From NCBI GenBank assembly GCA_964016105.1, contig CAXHEX010000008.1, positions 1 through 64,000 on the forward strand: 64,000 nt of DNA, written 5' to 3'. Positions within the stretch are counted from its first letter, which is position 1; the number at the start of each line of letters is the position of its first letter. Position numbers and translations under genes: made by a program. Below are positions 17,020-24,644 of this stretch, one piece after another. The notes under the pieces were generated by a model. The model did not search any database. It saw only the letters and a list, made by a program, of their open reading frames with translations, and was not told the origin of the DNA. This stretch comes from Ketobacter sp964016105 (GTDB lineage Bacteria; Pseudomonadota; Gammaproteobacteria; Pseudomonadales; Ketobacteraceae).

Positions 17020-18420
17020 TCAAAGCACAGACGGTACCTTACGGACACGAGACAACCCCAGTAACTGCTCGAGCTCCTCCAATGCATCATCTAAATAGTC
17101 CAGAAATCGCTGCAACCGCGGCAAGGTGCGGCGACACCCCACGATGCCAAATTCGAAACGGCCGTCGTAACCCACGATGGTGATATTCAAAGCCATATGA
17201 TTGACGATAACAGAGACAGGGTAATGCCGTTCCAACTTTGCACCGTTCCAATACAGTGGTTTAGGTGAGCCTGGCACGTTAGAAATAACCACATTAAAAG
17301 CGAGCAACTGCGGCAATCTGCCGGTAAACAGGGCGATGCCTGAAGGAGCCAAAGTCAGGGCGGTGTAGTTGGTGGCCTGCTCACGAGTCATACGGTGGAA
17401 TTTATCCTTGGCCTCCTCCACCGATGACTTGGTAATGGCCAGTCGCTCCATGGGATCGGACTCGTGGGTAGCCAAATTGGCCAAAATCACACCCACTTGG
17501 TTGCCCCCGATACTGTCGTCTCTGCGCAGGGAAATGGGAACCATAGAGATGAGTGGTTTTTCCGGCAAGCAATTTTGAGACATCAAGTAGCGTCGGATGG
17601 CGGTACCACAAAGGGCCAATATGATGTCATTGGTAGTGGAATGAGTCTTCTCTGCAATCGCCTTGAGGCGACTACGCTGATAGGATTGCGCCACAAAACG
17701 CCGGGAGCCCGTTATGGGCTGATTAAGAATGGAGGTGGGTGCTCTAAACACGTTGGCATATTCAGGGTTGGACCTGGCTGCTTTAATTGTCTCATATAAC
17801 ATGGACACCACTGGGCCAATGGTACCCAACTGAGTCCCCGCCACCGAGAAAGCCCCACGCAGAGATGGCCACAACCCAGCGGCCTCAGTGGAAGGTTTTT
17901 TTGGGGACTTCAACAAAGCCGTCTGCCAGGTGGGCGGCATACCAATTTGGTGGGGATCTGGGCTGAGACAGCCCATGGATAATTTCATGGCTGAGACGCC
18001 ATCCATTAGGGAATGATGAATTTTGCTGTACAACGCAAAATGACGCCCATGAACACCCTCAATTAAATAGGTTTCCCAAAGCGGGCGACTTCGATCCAAT
18101 AAATTGCTGTGTTCACAGGAAACAAAGCGCAGTAACTCCTTGATACCTCCGGGTTTAGGTAAAGCAACGTGACGAAAATGGTGGTTAAGATCAAACCCCT
18201 CATCGTGATGCCAATAGTTCCCTAATCGCCTTTCCACTATATGCTGATCAAAGGGCGCACTGGGGTTCTGAAACTGTCGGAGCTCTTCCGCAAACTCATG
18301 CACCTGACTCATCTTGGTGCCGGGAGACAGGGTAAAGATTTGCAGACCGGCCACATGCATGGGCTGCTGCCTGCGTTCAAGCATCAGAAACATACCGTCC
18401 GTAACGGAAATTCGCTTCAT
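17020..18420 (-). CDS. Wax ester synthase/diacylglycerol acyltransferase (WS/DGAT)
   Basis: Protein of 466 residues of the bacterial WS/DGAT family, which transfers acyl groups from acyl-CoA to long-chain alcohols or diacylglycerol. The catalytic HHxxxDG is His135-His136-Ser-Leu-Met-Asp140-Gly. Other family blocks are the N-terminal DGMFLMLE, NDIILALCG and the ISNVPGSP motif. The length is normal. It faces a divergent AraC-type regulator across a 263-bp gap with two palindromes. It lies beside a polyketide lipid operon, so besides storage wax it could acylate a polyketide diol in the manner of mycobacterial PapA5; this is inference. Confidence 0.92.
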   Translation of the reverse strand: MKRISVTDGMFLMLERRQQPMHVAGLQIFTLSPGTKMSQVHEFAEELRQFQNPSAPFDQHIVERRLGNYWHHDEGFDLNHHFRHVALPKPGGIKELLRFVSCEHSNLLDRSRPLWETYLIEGVHGRHFALYSKIHHSLMDGVSAMKLSMGCLSPDPHQIGMPPTWQTALLKSPKKPSTEAAGLWPSLRGAFSVAGTQLGTIGPVVSMLYETIKAARSNPEYANVFRAPTSILNQPITGSRRFVAQSYQRSRLKAIAEKTHSTTNDIILALCGTAIRRYLMSQNCLPEKPLISMVPISLRRDDSIGGNQVGVILANLATHESDPMERLAITKSSVEEAKDKFHRMTREQATNYTALTLAPSGIALFTGRLPQLLAFNVVISNVPGSPKPLYWNGAKLERHYPVSVIVNHMALNITIVGYDGRFEFGIVGCRRTLPRLQRFLDYLDDALEELEQLLGLSRVRKVPSVL

Positions 18421-18458
18421 TATTCTGCCTCAATTGTTGGCCTGGTCTTTACTTTACT

Positions 18459-18468
18459 CGAACGTTCG
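18459..18468. promoter_or_regulatory. Palindrome upstream of WS/DGAT
   Basis: CGAACGTTCG is a perfect 10-bp palindrome about 40 bp upstream of the WS/DGAT start. It loosely resembles operators of fatty-acid-responsive TetR repressors (PsrA/DesT/FabR-like). This is a weak assignment. Confidence 0.3.
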
Positions 18469-18644
18469 CTCCTCTTTGCCGACATGCATCAATATACTGA
18501 ACACCACGCCCACCCCAGAAAGCACGATGGTACCAACATCTAATAAATTAATTGAACTAAGTCACATCGTCTACCAAAACTCACATTGCATGACCAGTTG
18601 AAACATTTTTGTAGTTAACCTGGCTTTAGTATTGGCTCTATACT

Positions 18645-18660
18645 GTACAGACCAGTACAA
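18645..18660. promoter_or_regulatory. TGTAC-N6-GTACA inverted repeat before AraC gene
   Basis: A perfect inverted repeat with five-base arms, ending 24 bp before the ATG of the AraC-type gene, followed by another GTACA-like sequence near 18665. It could be an autoregulatory operator that overlaps the transcription start. The binder is unknown. Confidence 0.35.
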
Positions 18661-18683
18661 ACTCGTACACAAAAATAATAAAT

Positions 18684-19748
18684 ATGGATAAAGACACCCC
18701 GATCGTTTTATCAGATTATGTGCAGGCTTACCTGGAATTCCCTGAGCAGCTGGGAATTAGCCAGGACAAGCTTTCTCGCCTCACTGGAATTGACCTCGCT
18801 AGCCTCTCTAATGGTAACCAGCCCTACACCCTTAATCAGATATTTACTTTGATTAAGGCCTGCATGAAAGAGTTAAAAATGCCCTACGCTGGATTGGCTG
18901 TTGGTCAACAAATGCGCTTAACCTGCCATGGCATGGCAGGCGTATCCGCAATGGCTCAACCGACCCTGGCGGAATGTTTGCAAGCGGCCTGCAGATTGAG
19001 TGAACAAGCGTTCCCACCTTATTTGATGGAATATTTTGAAACAGAATCCAACGTGGGTATTCGGGTGATAGAGTGCATTTCGCTGGCACCCCTATCGCAT
19101 TTCTTCGCCGAATCCATCATGGTGAATTTCAAAAATATTCTGCAGTTCCTATTGGGCAAAGAGTACAATCCCAAGTACATCGCGTTTGGTTTTCCTGCTC
19201 CCAGCTATGAGAACATCTACGGCCGCTATTTCGATTGCAAAGTTCGCTTTGATTCACCCCACACCGAATTTGTGGTGTCAAAAAGCCTGGCACGAAAGGA
19301 ATTGCTCCTGGCCAACAAAGGTATCGCGCCAATGGCGGAGCAGGATTTCTTGAAATCCGTGCCCGCAGTGAATCTAAATTACCTGCCGAAAAAACTGCGC
19401 ATTGTTCTGATTCAAAGCATCGGTGCATTTCCGTCCCTGGAAACCGCCGCGCGCAAATTAGGCATGAGCGGACGCACCCTACGTCGCCAACTCAGCAGCC
19501 TGGGCACCAACTATCAGACTGAGCTGGATTTGTTGCGACAAGAATTCGCCATCAACTATCTAACCAAAACCGATAAATGCATTACGGACATTGCCCTGAT
19601 GCTGGGTTTTTGTGATTCGTCTGCATTCAGCAAGGCGTTTAAGAAGTGGATGGGTGAATCACCACGGGAATTCAAGAAGAAACAACGAAGAAATCTATAT
19701 CAGGATATGTACTCCAGAGACCCTGGGGCCCCCGGATACTTAGACTAA
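18684..19748 (+). CDS. AraC-family regulator (OruR/ArgR-like N-domain)
   Basis: Protein of 354 residues. The N-terminal 200 residues match the arabinose-binding-like PF12625 domain found in gammaproteobacterial AraC regulators of lipid and catabolic genes. The C-terminal region (about 255-340) is a double helix-turn-helix: AARKLGMSGRTLRRQL is the first and ITDIALMLGFCDSSAFSKAFKKWMG, in its sub-motif GFCDSSAFSKAFK, is the second. It is divergent from WS/DGAT and may regulate it or the neighbouring lipid-export genes; this is inferred from position. Confidence 0.9.
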   Translation: MDKDTPIVLSDYVQAYLEFPEQLGISQDKLSRLTGIDLASLSNGNQPYTLNQIFTLIKACMKELKMPYAGLAVGQQMRLTCHGMAGVSAMAQPTLAECLQAACRLSEQAFPPYLMEYFETESNVGIRVIECISLAPLSHFFAESIMVNFKNILQFLLGKEYNPKYIAFGFPAPSYENIYGRYFDCKVRFDSPHTEFVVSKSLARKELLLANKGIAPMAEQDFLKSVPAVNLNYLPKKLRIVLIQSIGAFPSLETAARKLGMSGRTLRRQLSSLGTNYQTELDLLRQEFAINYLTKTDKCITDIALMLGFCDSSAFSKAFKKWMGESPREFKKKQRRNLYQDMYSRDPGAPGYLD

Positions 19749-19790
19749 TAGAATCTTAAGATTAATAGAAACTTAAGATTAGTAGAAACA
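19746..19790. repeat. 17-bp tandem repeat, about 2.5 units
   Basis: The unit TAATAGAA(T/A)CTTAAGAT occurs from 19746 and again from 19763, with a partial third copy (TAGTAGAAAC) from 19780. The first unit overlaps the AraC stop codon. Each unit contains the palindrome CTTAAG. Confidence 0.7.
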
Positions 19791-19800
19791 ATACGCCAAA

Positions 19801-19827
19801 AGAAACTTCCGATTAACGGAAGTTTCT
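19801..19827 (-). terminator. Hairpin terminator overlapping the LolA-like stop
   Basis: A perfect 10-bp stem AGAAACTTCC/GGAAGTTTCT with a 7-base loop that contains the TAA stop of the leftward gene. On the minus strand it runs into TTTCTTTT, so it should terminate leftward transcription. Confidence 0.65.
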
Positions 19828-20589
19828 CATTGCCAGTTCAGTAAACTCAGATGCCTTCAAACCACTGTTAATGGTGGTTTTGATGGACTGCATTTCAGTA
19901 CTCGTGCCTTCCTGATTATTCTTCATTAAGATTTGCTTAGGGTTCCAAAACTTATCCTGGTATAAGGTGTAACCCGACGTTTCCATGGTCTTTAACAGCG
20001 CTCCGTCTTTATCGTAAAACATCGCTTTCATAGGTCTATAGTGGGTTGAATCTATCCATAGCTCTGTTTTCGAATAGCTGCTCTCTAGGCCCTCTTTTGG
20101 AAACCGATCCACCACATAGCACTCCAGTTCACCACAAGGTGCTTTTTTCACCATTTCAAAGCGATAATCTTCAGTTCGCTGCTCAGACAAGTCTTCGAAA
20201 GTGAAGTCACTGCCTCGAAAAGAAGAGCTACTGTTCGAAGAGGTAATGCGCTTAACCCGGCGAGATGAAGGCAAGTAGAGATATTGTTTGCTATCAGAAT
20301 CCGCTTCATTCACAGTTAGCAACGCAATGCCTTTTTCACGCTTGGGCGCAGTGAAAATGGACATACTGTAAGACTTACCATTAGAGTCGGTCATGGCTTT
20401 CAAAAGCATATCTCGTTCTGTGGTATCGCCCTTCTTATCCATAAGAATCATCTTCACTTCCTGAGTCAGATCTTCAAAGCCGGCACCGTTCTGCTTTGCT
20501 TTTTCCACCACCTGTAGCCCAGTCATTGCTTCTGCCCACAGACTGTTACTGGCCAACCACAAACAAGAAACCATTAATACTCGTAACAT
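19813..20589 (-). CDS. Outer-membrane lipoprotein-sorting (LolA-like) protein
   Basis: Periplasmic protein of 258 residues. The signal peptide ends near LWAEA. The mature part matches the LolA-like family annotated as outer membrane lipoprotein-sorting protein (PF17131): residues such as YLYLPSSRRVKRI followed by a Ser-rich stretch, GSDFTFEDL, and KTELWID with a half-barrel beta pattern. Family members are generally encoded with RND/MMPL transporters and are thought to carry a lipid across the periplasm. It is 13 bp downstream of the outer-membrane barrel gene, in one operon. The RND partner may be the one at 50.2 kb, across the polyketide operon. Confidence 0.88.
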   Translation of the reverse strand: MLRVLMVSCLWLASNSLWAEAMTGLQVVEKAKQNGAGFEDLTQEVKMILMDKKGDTTERDMLLKAMTDSNGKSYSMSIFTAPKREKGIALLTVNEADSDSKQYLYLPSSRRVKRITSSNSSSSFRGSDFTFEDLSEQRTEDYRFEMVKKAPCGELECYVVDRFPKEGLESSYSKTELWIDSTHYRPMKAMFYDKDGALLKTMETSGYTLYQDKFWNPKQILMKNNQEGTSTEMQSIKTTINSGLKASEFTELAMRNFR

Positions 20590-20602
20590 AAATCAACCTC
20601 GG

Positions 20603-22060
20603 TCAAAAATAGTAGTACAAATCTACCTGTATAAAAGCATCCCTTTCCAGCAGATTCATCTTCTGGGTGTTATCGGATGTTCTTAACAAATCAAATAACG
20701 TCTGCGCTGCATCGTTGTTGTCTACCCCTTCAAAAAATGTCGGATCGTTTTGTATAACTTGTAACTGCGCAGTCAGCAAATCATACTGTTTTTTACTAAT
20801 CGTTGTACCGTCAAACACGGCCAAGACGTCCTCTATTATTTCCTGAGGCAAGGGATAGTCGGCGGGGGTAGCATTTAGTAGTTCATAAAATGCCGTTCCG
20901 GGTGCAACGTAATTCCGCACATCCAATCTTGGTTCATTGGCATAAAAATACTGTCCGATTACGTTTAGCTTCCAGCTTTCACCAAAGCTATTGCTCCAAA
21001 ACAAAGACCCAAAGGCCTCGTCGTACTCGTAATCCACCACCAAACCCAATATCAGGTTAGAATCTCTAGCATCGTTAAACGCAATACGAGCCGCAATGCC
21101 AATATCATGATCAAACAAGGTACCATCTATTTGATCACGACTATCCCAAATAGTTTCCACAAACCAGGTAAGGTCCACATCACTATCAAACAGCCCCCCC
21201 ATGGTGTATTCAAAGCCGCCCGCCACTGACTCAAACTGTTCTATGCCCCCCATCTGATAAGTCAATTCAGCCTTCAACAACACGTCGTTCCATGCATAAA
21301 TCATATCCACAGAAGTCTGATTCACTTTCTCGTACACAGGAACCAAATAAGGGTTTTCAAAATCAAAATTAAAGGCAAAGTATGGGTCACGGGTAACACC
21401 GTAGAAATGCGATACATTTATATCGATGTCTTTAAATCGGGTTTGCCAGCGGGCAGCAAAATCCCAGCGTCCGGTTTTGCCTCGGTCATAAAGCTGATTA
21501 TCGTTATCCACCAAAATCGGAGGACGCAAGCGGCCATCCTGGCCAGGGAACCAGGCTGGCCTGACATCGTATAAAGCATATAGTTCAACGAGATCATCAC
21601 CCCAGTAAAACGACACTGATGCGATAGGTTGGCCAAGTTTTCTGGGAACCGGCAGCTCCGCACGGTCTTTCTGATTGATTTGGTCGGTGATCTTAAAAAG
21701 CTCGTTCACTCCCCAAGTCACCTGACCAACGCCAAGCTGAAACTGGTAGGCATCCGCTTGATGTAACCACAGGAATTCTCTCACATCGAAAAGGTTGCGT
21801 TCATCATCCACTGCATCGCCGCGAGCAAACACTGTGGCCACCAACTGATCGGAATCACTCAAATCACGACTGTATTCCAACTGAACCGCTGCGGATGGAT
21901 AGGATTTTTCTGAAACTTGCTCTGATGTGTCAGGGTAGTATCTCTGTTGCAGATCCAACCAACCTGAAAACGACTGCTCTGCGAAACCGTTTTGAATGGG
22001 AATTAAAGCGCAAATAACTGCTAACAAGTACGTTCTACTACACTGCCACTTTTTTATCAT
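20603..22060 (-). CDS. Outer-membrane beta-barrel protein (RND/LolA partner)
   Basis: Protein of 485 residues with a signal peptide (hydrophobic to about residue 25, NGFAEQS) and a mature chain of alternating amphipathic strands that ends in YYYF, the C-terminal aromatic signature for BAM. Conserved-looking pieces include VGQVTWGVNELFKITDQIN and PVPRKLGQP, in sub-motifs VTWG and PRKLGQP, which I associate with DUF1302-like proteins encoded beside LolA-like/RND genes. A good ATG is preceded by an A-rich stretch. The promoter should be in the 22061-22240 gap. Transfer of lipid to or through the outer membrane is inferred. Confidence 0.8.
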   Translation of the reverse strand: MIKKWQCSRTYLLAVICALIPIQNGFAEQSFSGWLDLQQRYYPDTSEQVSEKSYPSAAVQLEYSRDLSDSDQLVATVFARGDAVDDERNLFDVREFLWLHQADAYQFQLGVGQVTWGVNELFKITDQINQKDRAELPVPRKLGQPIASVSFYWGDDLVELYALYDVRPAWFPGQDGRLRPPILVDNDNQLYDRGKTGRWDFAARWQTRFKDIDINVSHFYGVTRDPYFAFNFDFENPYLVPVYEKVNQTSVDMIYAWNDVLLKAELTYQMGGIEQFESVAGGFEYTMGGLFDSDVDLTWFVETIWDSRDQIDGTLFDHDIGIAARIAFNDARDSNLILGLVVDYEYDEAFGSLFWSNSFGESWKLNVIGQYFYANEPRLDVRNYVAPGTAFYELLNATPADYPLPQEIIEDVLAVFDGTTISKKQYDLLTAQLQVIQNDPTFFEGVDNNDAAQTLFDLLRTSDNTQKMNLLERDAFIQVDLYYYF

Positions 22061-22243
22061 ATTTATATTTTTTAAAGTTGATCAAACCAAAAACGGCCGT
22101 TGTGAAAGCCCAATAGCGAGGTAATGTGGCACTGGCCAAAGGATATGAAAACGAACGGTTAGACTCGGGAATCAAGGTGAATCGCAGGCGTTAATCCTGT
22201 TCCGTTAGATGCCTTGCACGAGCTGGCTAGCTCTGGGTGAAAT

Positions 22244-22268
22244 AGGACAGGGATTATGCCCCTGCCCT
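22244..22268 (-). terminator. Hairpin at end of polyketide operon
   Basis: AGGACAGGG/CCCTGCCCT forms a 9-bp stem (one G-U pair) with a 7-base loop. It lies 8 bases downstream of the stop of the secreted hydrolase and runs into ATTT on the minus strand. It probably ends the leftward operon. Confidence 0.5.
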
Positions 22269-22276
22269 ACCCAAAT

Positions 22277-24637
22277 CTAACTCTGAAGCTTTCTTCTCAT
22301 GGCCCAAACAAGAGCTAACATAAGCAGCATCCAAAGGGAAAAGCTACCTGAGCTACCCTCTGTAACCTGGATATTGCTCAAACCCTCATTCACCACATCG
22401 CCTAAATTATCCAGGGAATTATCTATCTGGTTACCACCAGAATCCTGGTTCGCTTGCTCTTCAATATCTTTACTGGCCTTTTGTTTTGCGGACTGACAGA
22501 CCGAATCCGCCAGAGCAAGCACACTGCAGCGCCACTCGATGGATCTGTGAACCGACGCTTCGGAACGACGGTTAAAGTGGGTCAGAAAATCCTCAAGATC
22601 TCCCGTATAGATAGTCTCAACAGTATCACTGAGTTGTTGGCCTTCCTGAATACCAAAAAGGCGCTGTAGGTAGTCGGTAAAACCGTTGCCAGATGTTAGG
22701 GAGTTTGGATCAATTCCCAGCAACGAAGTTAGGCTGTTGCTGTCACCCAAATTCAACCGGTCTTCAATATCCAACTCGTCCAGTGAATCCAGGGTTTGAT
22801 CCGCCAGCTCCAGGCCAAAATCACTCTGCACCAACCCATAGCCATCTTCAAATCCATCCAATCCCACATCGCCATAGCGCAGGAGGGGTTCTGGCTCCCT
22901 TACCTCTTTAAGCAGGGGCAAATCCACTAGCTGTGCAGTGGCGATGGATGCGTCATTGGTGACACTACCGTCGCCCAATGAGTAATGCATTCCCAAAGCC
23001 CGTGGACTGTTACCATTGATGGGGTTTCGATACAGTTCCGCGAAATTGTTGCCATCGGCAATGTCCAGGTAATGCTGCATCATAGCCAGTACAAAGGTCA
23101 GCTCCGCGCCGCTCATGTTTTGCGGTACTACGTTGCTGGCCAGGCTATCCCAAAAAGTGGATTCCGACAGCACCTGAATAAAGCTGCCCGCACCGTTGGT
23201 GATATAGGCACCGCTGAGTTCCGGCGCCACAGCCCCAATGCCCACTCCCAAAATGGCACCCAATGACAAACCGTCGAAGATCATACGACTGCCATCGATG
23301 GCGGGCACGTTGGGATAATCAGGGTGACTCCAGTTGGCTAAGACGTTTGGCAAGCGGTACTTGGCATTGAAGATCGCCACGTTTTGATCCACCGTGCCCT
23401 GCACAAACATGCCCAGTAGTTGCATCATGCTGAGGGGTGAGCTGATGGCCATGCTCACGTGGGGTTCTTTATTTATGTCGTAGGGCGTCACCCGGGTTCC
23501 GTGATTGGGGTGATCAATGGCGAAGGTGGCCATGCCCAAACGGTCGCTCATCACATACCCGGTATCGGTAAATTCTTTTTCACTGCCTAAGCCGTGCCCC
23601 CAAATGGACACCGGCACAGAGGTTCCCTGATCCACCTTTGGCAAGGTCAGGGTGAACTCGGTTCGACGCCGGGAATTGTCTTCGATTGGCTCGTAGGGTG
23701 AGTGCACACCACCGTCTGGGGAGCGGAAGTTGGTTATGGACATCAACCCATGCAATGTCACCAAACCGTCGTCCGGATCACCCACGGGGACATCGGCCAC
23801 TTCTAAATCTCTTACGTAGTTAATGCCATCCAGGGCGGCAGCCACCATTTTCTGCATGGGCTCCACCACTTCACTCTTTCTACGCACGGTAAACCAGGTA
23901 AAAGACAGGATGTCATCGTTATCAATGCCCAATGCCTGTAGATCTGCCACCACCGGCTCATACACGTAATTCAGTACCCAACCGGCATCCAACGCCAGGG
24001 CTTCTGTGACCCCCTCAGTGGGCTGAAATATTTCTTGGCCATTGGCTTCTGGAACATCATTGAAAGGTTCCTTAAACAGTACAGCGATGTACTTTTCCCC
24101 GAACTCTAATCGGGTTTCTGGCCAGGCAATAATAACGGGGTTGTCATCCCTAAGATCTCTCTTGGGCTGAGCTGCTTTGCTCAGGGAAACAATCATGGGC
24201 ACTCGTTCGCCGGTGCTGCGCTTGTAGACATGCAAGTGGCCTTCACCATCCCGGGGGATCTCATGGAATGGGAACTCGTTTAGCTCAAACAGGATCGGAC
24301 CCAGCGCCGAAAACCCGGTGCTGTTATTGAAAATTTCCGACGGTTGAAACGAGTTGGGGAACTGAGCTCGAGCCGGCAACAAAACCCGCACGGGACCCGA
24401 AGCGCGCCTATCAAGAATTCGATCACTAAAGCCGTAACGGCCTAAGGTAGTTCGGAAAACATCACTGGGAAAGGGCAATCCACAGGTCTCTTCCGCCATG
24501 GGATTACAGGTGCTGGCCGCAGAAAAGCCAAAACCCCAGCTGGAAACGGAACACAAGCAAAACGCCAACCCAATCAGCGCTTTACCCGGAAATCGTTTAA
24601 AACTGGAGGCAACTAACGAAACAATGTCTCTTCCCAT
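22277..24637 (-). CDS. Secreted alpha/beta hydrolase with GlyGly-CTERM-like tail
   Basis: Exported protein of 786 residues. A signal peptide (LIGLAFCLCSVSSWG) is followed by CNPMAEETCGLPFPSD, a start shared with large secreted hydrolase-like proteins of myxobacteria and actinobacteria. The fold is alpha/beta hydrolase: GHGLGSEKEF near residue 344 is the oxyanion region and GLSLG near 456 is the nucleophile elbow. The C-terminus shows GSSGS, one hydrophobic helix and a basic RRK end, the pattern of GlyGly-CTERM (rhombosortase) substrates. It starts 7 bp after the terminal PKS protein stop, so it belongs to that operon. Esterase action on the exported lipid or its precursor is inferred. Confidence 0.8.
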   Translation of the reverse strand: MGRDIVSLVASSFKRFPGKALIGLAFCLCSVSSWGFGFSAASTCNPMAEETCGLPFPSDVFRTTLGRYGFSDRILDRRASGPVRVLLPARAQFPNSFQPSEIFNNSTGFSALGPILFELNEFPFHEIPRDGEGHLHVYKRSTGERVPMIVSLSKAAQPKRDLRDDNPVIIAWPETRLEFGEKYIAVLFKEPFNDVPEANGQEIFQPTEGVTEALALDAGWVLNYVYEPVVADLQALGIDNDDILSFTWFTVRRKSEVVEPMQKMVAAALDGINYVRDLEVADVPVGDPDDGLVTLHGLMSITNFRSPDGGVHSPYEPIEDNSRRRTEFTLTLPKVDQGTSVPVSIWGHGLGSEKEFTDTGYVMSDRLGMATFAIDHPNHGTRVTPYDINKEPHVSMAISSPLSMMQLLGMFVQGTVDQNVAIFNAKYRLPNVLANWSHPDYPNVPAIDGSRMIFDGLSLGAILGVGIGAVAPELSGAYITNGAGSFIQVLSESTFWDSLASNVVPQNMSGAELTFVLAMMQHYLDIADGNNFAELYRNPINGNSPRALGMHYSLGDGSVTNDASIATAQLVDLPLLKEVREPEPLLRYGDVGLDGFEDGYGLVQSDFGLELADQTLDSLDELDIEDRLNLGDSNSLTSLLGIDPNSLTSGNGFTDYLQRLFGIQEGQQLSDTVETIYTGDLEDFLTHFNRRSEASVHRSIEWRCSVLALADSVCQSAKQKASKDIEEQANQDSGGNQIDNSLDNLGDVVNEGLSNIQVTEGSSGSFSLWMLLMLALVWAMRRKLQS

Positions 24638-24644
24638 TGGTCTC

